Shown piece by piece: positions 9,220 to 17,268 of a stretch of DNA of 64,000 bases. Below the pieces are notes generated by a model. The model did no database searches, was not told where the DNA came from, and worked only from the letters and a program-made list of their open reading frames with translations. The stretch spans positions 62,001-126,000 of the forward strand of contig JBDVOJ010000038.1 in NCBI GenBank assembly GCA_039969155.1, in the 5' to 3' direction. Both the position numbers and the translations under genes were made by a program. Position 1 is the stretch's first letter. Every line of letters starts with the position of its first letter. Source of the DNA: GCA-002733465 sp039969155. Its GTDB lineage: Bacteria; Pseudomonadota; Gammaproteobacteria; Enterobacterales; Kangiellaceae.

Positions 9220-9242
9220 TTATGCGTTGCAAATTGCATAAG
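9220..9242. promoter_or_regulatory. Dyad with TTGCAAATTGC core, candidate enhancer
   Basis: TTATGC and GCATAA form arms around GTTGCAAATT. The embedded 11-mer TTGCAAATTGC (9227-9237) is identical to 4752-4762. The position is about 60-70 bp upstream of the sigma-54-like site, in keeping with an activator-binding element. Confidence 0.42.
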
Positions 9243-9297
9243 CTAATCACTTATATCAAATACTTAGTCTTTTCTGAGCTTTATAGAGCAAATTATC

Positions 9298-9313
9298 TGG
9301 CACGATAATTGGA
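9298..9313 (+). promoter_or_regulatory. Sigma-54-like promoter of the STAS gene
   Basis: TGGCACGATAATTGGA matches the -24 element perfectly. In the -12 element TTGCA the C is G, a normally conserved position. Expected initiation near 9325 would leave about 30 bp of leader. Support comes from its position and the upstream dyad. Confidence 0.45.
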
Positions 9314-9353
9314 TTAGTTAGCAGTAGACTCAAAATAATTTCCGGAGAGCATT

Positions 9354-9698
9354 ATGCCCATTGAATTTCAAACATATCAAAAAGTAACAGTTGTAGACAT
9401 TCCCAGTAGACTGGTTTATGCGAATGCTAAACAGATCAAAGAAGCTATATTTTCATTGATTGATAGCAACGCCAATAGAATAACCCTCAATCTAAAAAAC
9501 ACTGACTTTATCGACTCGAGCGGGCTAGCAGTACTGGTAGCAACCCTAAAGAGGGTTTCAAAACATCATGGCAAGGTCGCCCTACTATCCCCGACTAAAA
9601 ACGCTAGGCTATTAATTGAGCTAACTCGACTTCATCAAATTTTCAAAATCTATGAGGACCGTGAGCAAGTAGTCGCAGACTTAAATAAAGCAGTGTAA
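9354..9698 (+). CDS. STAS-domain anti-anti-sigma-type protein (RsbV/SypA-like)
   Basis: This 114-residue single STAS domain has the signature DFIDSSGLAVLV. By alignment with SpoIIAA and RsbV, S55 (next to S56) is the expected phosphorylation site. CGGAGAG precedes the ATG. It should be switched by the RsbW-like kinase and the receiver-PP2C phosphatase encoded upstream. In Vibrio fischeri the unphosphorylated STAS protein SypA promotes biofilm formation. Here the gene lies directly before the polysaccharide genes, so a similar positive role is the simplest inference. Confidence 0.9.
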   Translation: MPIEFQTYQKVTVVDIPSRLVYANAKQIKEAIFSLIDSNANRITLNLKNTDFIDSSGLAVLVATLKRVSKHHGKVALLSPTKNARLLIELTRLHQIFKIYEDREQVVADLNKAV

Positions 9699-9851
9699 AC
9701 AAAGGCAACAAATTCTATTGCAAACTAAGACAGGCAAACTGAATTTTATGACTGTTATTTCAGTGTGATTAGAAAATAATAGATATTTATTTTTAACACA
9801 AAGAGATTCCTTCACAACAGGCGAGTAAAAAAGTACGCGCTTTATAATAGT

Positions 9852-9867
9852 TGGCCCGAATATTGAA
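9852..9867 (+). promoter_or_regulatory. Weak sigma-54-like site before the polysaccharide genes
   Basis: TGGCCCGAATATTGAA keeps the GG at correct spacing, but the -12 GC is GA. It lies 40 bp before the GT26-sugar transferase gene. A partial TTGCAAA repeat lies at 9718-9724. Listed only because of the other RpoN sites in the locus. Confidence 0.2.
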
Positions 9868-9907
9868 ACTCTTAAAGGAATCAAACTTAAAAAGGTTTAA
9901 TTAATTT

Positions 9908-11413
9908 ATGAATAACGTTACATCAAAGATGAATACTGAGCTTCAGCAAGAAAACGGTCTATCTCTAAACAGTAGTCTTCGTTCAAAGTTGCTGGGTGTT
10001 TCATTCGATAGTTTGACATTAAAGCAAGCACTCGAAAACATTGAGCTATCGTTAGGTCAACCCAAGAAAAGTAACTTATTCTTTGTCAATGCGCATTGTC
10101 TTAATGTCGCTTACATAAACGATAACTATCGTGAAGCACTGAAAAAGGCTGATCTAGTATTACCAGATGGCATTGGTGTAAAGCTTGGTTGTAAGCTCAA
10201 GCAAGCTAAAATACGCGACAATTTAAATGGTACAGACCTTTTTCCATACATTTGTAAGCTAGCGGAAAACAAAAAATCTCGAGTTTTCTTACTAGGAGCG
10301 AGACCCCAAACGGCAGAAAAAGTTGCCGACTGGATGACCGAAAAACACCCAAACATTCAAGTGGTCGGTTGCCATCATGGCCATTTTTCTGAAGAACAAA
10401 ATAGCTCGATTATAGAGAGTATAAATAAGTCTCGTGCCGACATACTTATTGTAGCAATGGGAGTACCTAGACAAGAGTTGTGGATCGACGACAATCAAGC
10501 GAAATTGAATTCAACTCTAAACATTGCCGTGGGAGGATTATTTGAATTCTACAGCAACAATATTTCAAGAGCACCACTTTGGGTTAGAAGTTGCTCTCTC
10601 GAATGGATTTGGCGTCTAAAGGAAGAACCTAAAAGACTAGCAAAAAGGTATTTAGTTGAAAGCTTGCTATTCTTGAAAAGAGTGAGCGTAGAAAGTCTAC
10701 TAGATAAAAAGGTAAAATTGGCTCCAATAAAACTCGCCAACGACTACCATTGGGTTGCGCTTAGATATCGAGTAAAACTACGTAAACAAAAATTTATATT
10801 CAGTCGCTGGTGGCATAAGAAATCGATTAGATTTTTTGACCTAGCGCTATCCCTTAGTTCGCTAATAATGCTTCTACCATTCCTGCCCTTGCTCGCTATC
10901 GTAATACGAATCGATTCACCGGGAAGTTTGTTTTTTACACAAAAACGAGTTGGTGAGCATGGCCGGCCTTTTGACATAATCAAATTTCGGTCGATGCATC
11001 TTGATGCTGAGGAACGTCTCGCAGAACTACAACACTTAAACGAAAAACAAGGCGGCATCATGTTTAAGATTAAAGACGACCCACGTATCACAAGAGTTGG
11101 AAAAATTATCCGAAAACTGTCTATCGATGAGTTACCTCAAATTTGGAATGTAGTTCGAGGAGAAATGTCGATAGTAGGACCAAGACCTGCGTTATACAAA
11201 GAGGTCGAACAGTATAATATCCTGCAAAGGGAAAGGTTAGAAATGAAACCTGGACTCACTTCAGAGTGGGTCATAAAGGGTCGAAACGATCTTACTTTTA
11301 AACAACAAGCTGAACTAGACATAGAGCACTATTATCGACATTCAGTCTGGCAGAATCTAAAGATAGTAATTAAAACAATACCAGCCCTATTGAGCGGTCG
11401 GGGTGCAAGCTAG
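9908..11413 (+). CDS. WecG/TagA/CpsF glycosyltransferase fused to an initiating sugar-phosphate transferase
   Basis: Two enzymes are joined in 501 residues. Residues about 30-255 are a GT26 (WecG/TagA/CpsF) domain, with VNAHCLNVAY, LPDGIGV, LLGARP and MGVPRQELW. Residues about 305-500 are a bacterial sugar transferase (WcaJ/PglC superfamily). They start with a hydrophobic segment (about 315-338) and contain FTQKRVG, KFRSMH, DELPQIWNV and MSIVGPRP. The second half loads a sugar phosphate onto undecaprenyl phosphate. The first half would add the next sugar, often an N-acetylmannosamine-type residue. The fusion would couple steps one and two of repeat-unit assembly at the inner membrane. The next gene follows after a short gap. 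Confidence 0.9.
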   Translation: MNNVTSKMNTELQQENGLSLNSSLRSKLLGVSFDSLTLKQALENIELSLGQPKKSNLFFVNAHCLNVAYINDNYREALKKADLVLPDGIGVKLGCKLKQAKIRDNLNGTDLFPYICKLAENKKSRVFLLGARPQTAEKVADWMTEKHPNIQVVGCHHGHFSEEQNSSIIESINKSRADILIVAMGVPRQELWIDDNQAKLNSTLNIAVGGLFEFYSNNISRAPLWVRSCSLEWIWRLKEEPKRLAKRYLVESLLFLKRVSVESLLDKKVKLAPIKLANDYHWVALRYRVKLRKQKFIFSRWWHKKSIRFFDLALSLSSLIMLLPFLPLLAIVIRIDSPGSLFFTQKRVGEHGRPFDIIKFRSMHLDAEERLAELQHLNEKQGGIMFKIKDDPRITRVGKIIRKLSIDELPQIWNVVRGEMSIVGPRPALYKEVEQYNILQRERLEMKPGLTSEWVIKGRNDLTFKQQAELDIEHYYRHSVWQNLKIVIKTIPALLSGRGAS

Positions 11414-11464
11414 AGCATTAGTTTGAACTGTAGTATCAAACTTCTTAATTACGGAGAACATAAA

Positions 11465-12946
11465 ATGCATGTCGTTATATTTGCTGATAGGCCTGATTAC
11501 CAAGAGATCTCACCTTTAAGAGGGATTAATCCTGCGATGTTACCGGTAATGGGTAGGCCCGTTATACAACACATTGTAGAAAGCTACCAACAATCTGGTG
11601 CTGAAAAAATCTGGATTGTCTTAGGAGAAGAAAATCGTAGAGTCCGTAAAGCCTTGGGCGCTGGACTAAGATGGAGCATTGAAATCGAATATGTTTATAT
11701 AGCATCACAGCAGAGTTACTTGGAGTTAATTAATCAACTCGGAGATAACATACAGTACCCTTGTATAGCGAGTCGTGGCGATGTTATTTATAAACATTGG
11801 TTAAATGAATTACAATCACAACCATTATCCAAAAATATCCCAGCGTCTATTATCATAACCGATCAACTTGATCTTTCGATCAATAAAATAAATTGGAACT
11901 TCATAGAAAATGAAATCAATAACACGATTACGAGTAATATAAGTAATCCAAAAAACATCCGCGAACGTTTCGATTTTTTAGATTACTTTCCTCTTTTCAG
12001 TTTGGGATCATTCCATTCGCTATGTAACTACATTACCAATCAGTTAGAAAAATTACAGATTCAACACGGTGTTAAGAAAAGCTCCTTTGTTCGTCTGGGA
12101 GTGAACACCCGTTTTAACAACCGAAGCTTGCAGGGCGGTTCTGCCTATATCGATGACTACAGCGATATCCATGAAAGTGCTAAACTAAAAGGATGCTGTT
12201 ACATCGGAAAAAACTGTATTATTGATAGAAATGCCGAACTCAAAAATTGTGTTGTTCTAGACAATACATACGTTGGCCCTGAGGTAATGATTAAGAATGC
12301 AGTAGTTGTAGAAAACACTATTCACAGGGTCGATCTTGCAACTAGTATCGAAATAGAAGATGAAGCTTTACTTTCTCCAATCGTAAAAGCTAAAAACTCG
12401 TCTTTAGTGGATAAACTGCTTGCATTGCTAATCATTCTGATAACAATCCCCGTCATATTACTGATAGCAGGCTATATCAAATATTTTAGGAAAAGGAGCC
12501 CGTTTACCACAAAATCTATTCTACTTAGTACTAATTTCTTCAACGGGCTAAGTAGTTCCGAACACACAGAAAGTGAAACACCGTCCTCCCCCGTCAGGAT
12601 ACACCTTATAAACTGTGACTCACCACTATTTGCTAAGCTCCCCTTATTTCTGTTAGTGCTAAAAGGCCATCTGCGACTAATTAGTAGCTCACCCTTACCT
12701 CATTTAAGCGAAGCTTTTTGTGAGAATCAGTATTGCTCCATTGCCAAAGACGTATTTTGTTTCAATGAGCCTAATCGACAATCTTTTATTGAAAGAGCAC
12801 TCGAAAAATTCAGGACTTTAGAGTTTCGCGCATCAATCGAATTCGTAATGAGATACGTTCATCGTTTTCTTGCTGAATTATTCGCTAAAACTAAACTTCT
12901 GAAAAAGAATAGACTTTTTAAAAAGCTACGGAGATTACAAACATAG
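11465..12946 (+). CDS. Membrane-anchored nucleotidyltransferase-like protein with left-handed beta-helix
   Basis: The ATG at 11465 is preferred: GGAG lies 8 bp before it, whereas a TTG at 11423 has no such site. Residues about 1-215 resemble sugar-phosphate nucleotidyltransferases (LPVMGRPVIQHIVESY), but the usual N-terminal glycine-rich GxGxR loop is replaced by FADRPDYQE. Hexapeptide repeats of a left-handed beta-helix lie at about 220-300. A membrane segment at about 325-345 and a basic stretch follow. The last 140 residues match nothing I recognise. The lost loop makes true nucleotidyl transfer doubtful; a scaffold or modified enzyme in polysaccharide assembly is possible. It sits between two polysaccharide genes. 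Confidence 0.7.
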   Translation: MHVVIFADRPDYQEISPLRGINPAMLPVMGRPVIQHIVESYQQSGAEKIWIVLGEENRRVRKALGAGLRWSIEIEYVYIASQQSYLELINQLGDNIQYPCIASRGDVIYKHWLNELQSQPLSKNIPASIIITDQLDLSINKINWNFIENEINNTITSNISNPKNIRERFDFLDYFPLFSLGSFHSLCNYITNQLEKLQIQHGVKKSSFVRLGVNTRFNNRSLQGGSAYIDDYSDIHESAKLKGCCYIGKNCIIDRNAELKNCVVLDNTYVGPEVMIKNAVVVENTIHRVDLATSIEIEDEALLSPIVKAKNSSLVDKLLALLIILITIPVILLIAGYIKYFRKRSPFTTKSILLSTNFFNGLSSSEHTESETPSSPVRIHLINCDSPLFAKLPLFLLVLKGHLRLISSSPLPHLSEAFCENQYCSIAKDVFCFNEPNRQSFIERALEKFRTLEFRASIEFVMRYVHRFLAELFAKTKLLKKNRLFKKLRRLQT

Positions 12947-13063
12947 GATAATTCTATCTCTCAGTTTAATAGCAAGGGGTTTGCTAGAAAATGAGCTCCA
13001 TAATTTAATACCTACCAAACCAGTTTTAGTTCTTCAACTAGAAATAACACGAGGAAATGCCTT

Positions 13064-14017
13064 ATGAAAAGAGTCTCTGTTGTGATGCCTGTTTACAATG
13101 TTGAAAAGTACATAAAGTCGGCTATTCAGTCGGTTCTAGATCAAACTTATCAAAATTTAGAGCTTATAATCGTTAATGATGGTTCAACAGACAAGTCTGA
13201 AGAAATATACAGTCAATTTACTGATTCAAGAATAAAAATCATTAAACAACAGAACCGAGGTCTAGCCGGAGCTAGAAATTCGGGAATTCGCTCGTCTACA
13301 GGAGAGTATGTTGCATTTTTAGATTCAGATGATTTGTGGGCATGTGATAAGCTCGAAAGTCATGTTCAGCATCTAGACAACGATGACCAAATAGGAGTTA
13401 GTTATAGCCACTCCAAACTTATTAATGAATCGGGCGAGCCGATCGGAATTAGTCAGTCCTCTAAGGTAAAAAATATTGAACTGGGTGACATCATTTGCAG
13501 AAATCCAATAGGAAATGGTTCCTCACCGGTTATACGCAAAAGTCTGCTTGAGCAGACAAGCTTTCACAGTTCGATTCAAGGAAATTCCGAACTTAGCTAC
13601 TTTGACGAAAGTTTCAGGCAATCCGAAGACATTGAATATTGGATCAGAATCGCACTGGTTTCTGAACTTAAATTCGAGGGAATACCGCGCCAACTAACTC
13701 TCTATCGAGTCAATGCATCCGGCCTTTCTGCAAACCTCAATAATCAATTTGAATCATGGTCGCGAGCGATGAATAAATTAGCTTTAATAGCTCCCAAAAG
13801 AATTTCAAAATTTCGGAGCTTGGCTGAAGCTTACCAATTGAGGTATTTAGCCAGAAGAGCTGTAAAAAATGGGAACTGTAAACATGCTATTAGGCTCGCA
13901 TTAAGCGCTATACGATGTAATTATAGAATTATTTTTAGAGAGCCAGCAAAAACATCGATAACCATCCTGGCGTCAATCGGGATCTGGCTGATTCCGCGCT
14001 CAATCTTAGTAAGATGA
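13064..14017 (+). CDS. Family 2 glycosyltransferase
   Basis: This 317-residue GT-A enzyme starts with VSVVMPVYNVEKYI. It has NDGSTD for nucleotide binding, LAGARNSGI and the metal-binding DSDD motif (FLDSDDLW). The C-terminal third is basic with a hydrophobic end (about 295-315), suggesting membrane association. GAGGAAA lies 6 bp before the ATG. It most likely adds a sugar to the lipid-linked unit begun by the fusion protein upstream. The sugar cannot be read from sequence. Confidence 0.88.
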   Translation: MKRVSVVMPVYNVEKYIKSAIQSVLDQTYQNLELIIVNDGSTDKSEEIYSQFTDSRIKIIKQQNRGLAGARNSGIRSSTGEYVAFLDSDDLWACDKLESHVQHLDNDDQIGVSYSHSKLINESGEPIGISQSSKVKNIELGDIICRNPIGNGSSPVIRKSLLEQTSFHSSIQGNSELSYFDESFRQSEDIEYWIRIALVSELKFEGIPRQLTLYRVNASGLSANLNNQFESWSRAMNKLALIAPKRISKFRSLAEAYQLRYLARRAVKNGNCKHAIRLALSAIRCNYRIIFREPAKTSITILASIGIWLIPRSILVR

Positions 14018-14088
14018 TCAAACATTAATTGATTAATAAGCCAAATCTATCACCACTGTTGTTACTTGCAACGGGAGCTAATTCTAAT

Positions 14089-14598
14089 ATGAAATATGGA
14101 CTCAAGCAGCAAACGAAAATACTTCTAGTCACATGCTCGCTACTATTGATAACAGCCTGCTATCCCCCAGTATATAATCGGCACCTTACAAATGCTCAAC
14201 CATCAATTAGTTGGTTGGGAGAACCTATGCAAAAATTAGTTCTCCATAAAGGTAGGCCAAATAGAATATATTTCTTGGGCGACACAAAGCAGTCGCTAGT
14301 TAGTTCCGAATTTTGGGCGCCAGAAATTGATCGATTTGAAACACTATACGAGAACTATGGTCCAATTTTCAACTTGGGCCATCATTCGAAAGTAAACCAA
14401 GACTTATATCAAAATGCCAACAGTCAAGGAGTATGGCTTTTTGTGTATTCTATTCCGATACAAAACTATCAACCTGGTTACAAGGAATGTACCGAATACT
14501 ACCAAATTGACAACCATGCTATCGTCGTTAAATCCGGTCTTCTAACCAATACAATAGGAGCTCAAAAATTATGTGCCAGGTCTCATCCTAGACGATAA
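14089..14598 (+). CDS. Small lipoprotein of unknown function
   Basis: I place the start at the ATG at 14089, because GGGAG precedes it and a lipoprotein signal follows at once: basic MKYGLKQQTK, a hydrophobic core, then lipobox LITAC. A TTG at 14029 is in frame but would bury the signal. The mature protein has about 145 residues and no domain I recognise. It is rich in aromatic residues and polar turns. It is the last rightward gene of the polysaccharide locus, so an export or anchoring role at the outer membrane is possible but unproven. Confidence 0.6.
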   Translation: MKYGLKQQTKILLVTCSLLLITACYPPVYNRHLTNAQPSISWLGEPMQKLVLHKGRPNRIYFLGDTKQSLVSSEFWAPEIDRFETLYENYGPIFNLGHHSKVNQDLYQNANSQGVWLFVYSIPIQNYQPGYKECTEYYQIDNHAIVVKSGLLTNTIGAQKLCARSHPRR

Positions 14599-14637
14599 GA
14601 ACTTGGTATGACAAACTATCGAACTTCAGGTAATTTT

Positions 14638-16437
14638 TTACTCTACATCCAGTCCAGATTTAAGCGAGTTGCTATTATCAGTGGGTTTGCTAGTATTTTC
14701 TCCCTCGATTCGCTCCCGAGGAATTTCTGTTGATAATCGTTCAGCTCCCCCCGTTTGACTTGACCGCGTCTCTTGATTAACCTGGAAAATTGCTCCAGCC
14801 GAGTTTAGATCTTTCTGATTAACTCCGGCAATCGTTTCACGATTTCCAAGGAACTCTTTCATTTCCGAGGTAATTTTGTCAAGGTCATCATCGGCTTTGT
14901 GAAGTTCTAGAATTCTTCGGTAGAACTCCAAATTATTAGAACCGCTTTCTGCAAAGCAACTAGTCACTAATCGACTGGTTAATATCCAAGGGGTTAGGCT
15001 AGAGCGAACTACGACATTTTCTGAACGAGTGCTGTCATGAATACCCGTACCGGTACTGACCTTAGATTCAGAATAAGTCCCATGACATTGGAAATACACG
15101 AGTAGGGATTCAAAGTGCATCTCTGACCAAAACACACGAGCAGAGTTACTAATAATCTGCCCAAAGACCCAAATGATCACTGGATAAATTAATGCATCGA
15201 CCGCAGGGATCACTTGTTGATTAATTTGAGTGACTGGCTCTATGGCTAGATAGAACAATAGTGCTGCAATCGCTAACAAAGATTCACCCGCAATGGTGCC
15301 ACCGATTCTCAACATTTTGAAAAGTGGTGTGATAGGTAAGCTCTTATAGACGGGCTGAGTTTCTTGTACCATTTCACCAGAAAACTTACCTTTGTCATTG
15401 CTACCCTGTTCGACTAATTGGGCATCAAAATCTCGATAGATTCGATTGGGAATTTCCTTATAACGTCGATTCGCCATCACGATATTTTCGAAATTAATGA
15501 AAATTTCCTGCGGATGAATGCTCTCTTGCCAATTGGTTCGAAACTCGGAAACGTCGGTTTTAGGGTTAGCCAATTTGGCTCTTAAAAAAGTTAGCCACAG
15601 GCCATAAACCGTCGCTACTGCGGCAAGAAAAGTCATAAAGCCAATATAACTTCCGGCAGAAAGCGGGATGGGTGGTAAAGGCGTCACATTATAGTGAAAA
15701 TAACTTAAGGCAACCGGTGCTAAGATTGAAAACACTAACATCAATACCACACCTTTTGAACCTGCGGGTTGCACTGTTGCCCCTAATAATCTTTGTAAAG
15801 GCGAGCGTCGTTGACTCCAAACTAAAAACAAGTATCCCGCTAAAATAATACTTAACCAATCCAAAATCGGCGTATCGGCAATATTAGTTAATCCTGAACT
15901 ACCAGAGAACCAAGCTAACCCATAACATAAGAAAGCCAGTAAGCTGTAGATCATTCCTGCGCCTAATTTTTGCGCGAGATTCCTGATCGGATAAGGCATG
16001 AATAAAAGCCGCGGCATAATGGTGTGCAACATGCGAGCGAGCCAACCGTCCGGCTCGACAAAAGTAGTGTTTTTGCGCCCCATGAGCATTTGTTCTAAAT
16101 TCTTGTCACCATAAGCAATATAGGGTTCATTAACATGTGATTCACTTTTACCGACATTCTTTGCCAAACTAGCAGGAACACCACGTCCGACGTAAAAACG
16201 CATGACTTTGAATAGCCCTCGCCCCGTAGCGATAACGCCATTGCTCAAGAGTAGAATTCCAATGGCTAACGACAGCCACCCAGCTAACTTGGCCCCATTA
16301 GCCACTAAATCTTTTACCGCGAACAATGCGATAACACCAAGAATGGTAACAAACACCCCGCGCACAGTGAGGACAAATCCTTCAAACTTAAAGGGGTTCT
16401 TTATACCGAGGGTATCCGAGCCATACTCAAACGCCAT
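14638..16437 (-). CDS. Multi-pass membrane protein of unknown function
   Basis: The 599-residue protein has about eight hydrophobic segments: near residues 25-45, 52-72, 145-165, 175-195, 215-238, 250-275, 375-395 and 405-428. A charged, probably cytoplasmic tail of about 150 residues follows. No enzyme motif is visible. The ATG follows AAGGAATC at good spacing. It is convergent with the polysaccharide locus and starts 62 bp beyond the glutathione-transferase stop, so it could be last in a leftward run. I do not recognise the family. Confidence 0.7.
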   Translation of the reverse strand: MAFEYGSDTLGIKNPFKFEGFVLTVRGVFVTILGVIALFAVKDLVANGAKLAGWLSLAIGILLLSNGVIATGRGLFKVMRFYVGRGVPASLAKNVGKSESHVNEPYIAYGDKNLEQMLMGRKNTTFVEPDGWLARMLHTIMPRLLFMPYPIRNLAQKLGAGMIYSLLAFLCYGLAWFSGSSGLTNIADTPILDWLSIILAGYLFLVWSQRRSPLQRLLGATVQPAGSKGVVLMLVFSILAPVALSYFHYNVTPLPPIPLSAGSYIGFMTFLAAVATVYGLWLTFLRAKLANPKTDVSEFRTNWQESIHPQEIFINFENIVMANRRYKEIPNRIYRDFDAQLVEQGSNDKGKFSGEMVQETQPVYKSLPITPLFKMLRIGGTIAGESLLAIAALLFYLAIEPVTQINQQVIPAVDALIYPVIIWVFGQIISNSARVFWSEMHFESLLVYFQCHGTYSESKVSTGTGIHDSTRSENVVVRSSLTPWILTSRLVTSCFAESGSNNLEFYRRILELHKADDDLDKITSEMKEFLGNRETIAGVNQKDLNSAGAIFQVNQETRSSQTGGAERLSTEIPRERIEGENTSKPTDNSNSLKSGLDVE

Positions 16438-16499
16438 TGTGATTCCTTAATTCTATTTTTGTAATAATGGTCTAGACTAAAAATTTTATAAACTGTTGG

Positions 16500-17171
16500 T
16501 TACGAACCTAACTTGTAAGGTAATCCCTTTTCTAACGCTCGCTGGTAGCTCGGCATTGATTGAATGCGCTCAAGAAATTCGTTGAGTTTTGGGTAACCTT
16601 TCTTCAGGTCAGTCCTAGCTGCAGCGGCTTCAATGGGAAAACTCATCATAAAATCAGCACCCGTCATTTCTTCACCCGCAAACCATTGATGTTTTGTTAG
16701 TTCGGCTTCCAAAAAATCGAGGTGATTCTTAACATTAGGAGTAATAAAGTTCTTAAAGGTTTTATTGGCGATCATCTTAGCGATCGGTTTAGCTAAGAAA
16801 AACATTGGTGCCGTTTTAATTTTGTTAAAGATCAACGTCAACAGCATAAATGGCATAATTGACCCTTCTGCATAATGCATAAGTTCTCGATACTTTATAA
16901 ATTCTTTGGTATTTCGAGCCGGGACTAGTTCGCCCTCTCCATAGGTTTTAATTAGATACTCAACAATTGCTGAAGACTCAGCCATACAAATATCACCATC
17001 AGTGATTATTGGCGACTTACCCAAAGGATGAACTTCTTTAAGCTCTTTGGGAGCAAGCATAGTCTTGGGATCACGGCGATAATGCTTGATTTCATACTGT
17101 AAACCAAGCTCTTCTAATAACCAAAGAATTCTTTGAGCTCTAGAATTTTCCAAATAATGCAAAGTAATCAT
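16500..17171 (-). CDS. Glutathione S-transferase family protein
   Basis: This 223-residue protein has a thioredoxin-like N-terminal domain (ITLHYLENSRAQRILWLLEELG; ESSAIVEYL at the glutathione gamma-glutamyl site) and an alpha-helical C-terminal domain. S9 or Y6 in the first loop could activate the thiol, which fits bacterial GSTs of the nu/beta-like type. AAGGTAT precedes the start. It is separated from the cystathionine beta-synthase-like gene by a strong hairpin. The substrate is unknown. Confidence 0.88.
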   Translation of the reverse strand: MITLHYLENSRAQRILWLLEELGLQYEIKHYRRDPKTMLAPKELKEVHPLGKSPIITDGDICMAESSAIVEYLIKTYGEGELVPARNTKEFIKYRELMHYAEGSIMPFMLLTLIFNKIKTAPMFFLAKPIAKMIANKTFKNFITPNVKNHLDFLEAELTKHQWFAGEEMTGADFMMSFPIEAAAARTDLKKGYPKLNEFLERIQSMPSYQRALEKGLPYKLGS

Positions 17172-17198
17172 TGTAATACCTTAAATACTTAAAACACG

Positions 17199-17250
17199 AA
17201 AAGACTCTTTTACCACAGAGGCAAAGCTTGCCTCTGTGGTGAAGTCTTTT
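17199..17250 (-). terminator. Large two-part hairpin between the CBS-like and GST genes
   Basis: A perfect 13-bp stem (17212-17224 with 17228-17240) is enclosed by an outer 8-bp stem AAAAGACT/AGTCTTTT. On the minus strand the structure ends in TCTTTT. It would terminate, or reduce, transcription leaving the CBS-like gene. Confidence 0.65.
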
Positions 17251-17268
17251 ATCTTTTTCTTTTGTTGC

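Larger units (their letters stand above)
8968..9353. other. Regulatory gap upstream of the STAS gene
   Basis: This 386-bp stretch has no gene. CGAGA/TCTCG at 8975-8988 is a short hairpin without a clear T-run. The interval contains TTGC/GCAA repeats (9172-9247) and a sigma-54-like promoter at 9298-9313. Confidence 0.55.

Noticed and set aside
9681..9884. 67-codon minus-strand frame in the gap before the GT26 fusion gene
   Set aside because: No ribosome site and a composition unlike a real protein; the region is better read as regulatory.
12970..12986. TAGCAA-GGGGT-TTGCTA hairpin after the nucleotidyltransferase-like gene
   Set aside because: The stem is only 6 bp and no T-run follows; not enough for a terminator call.
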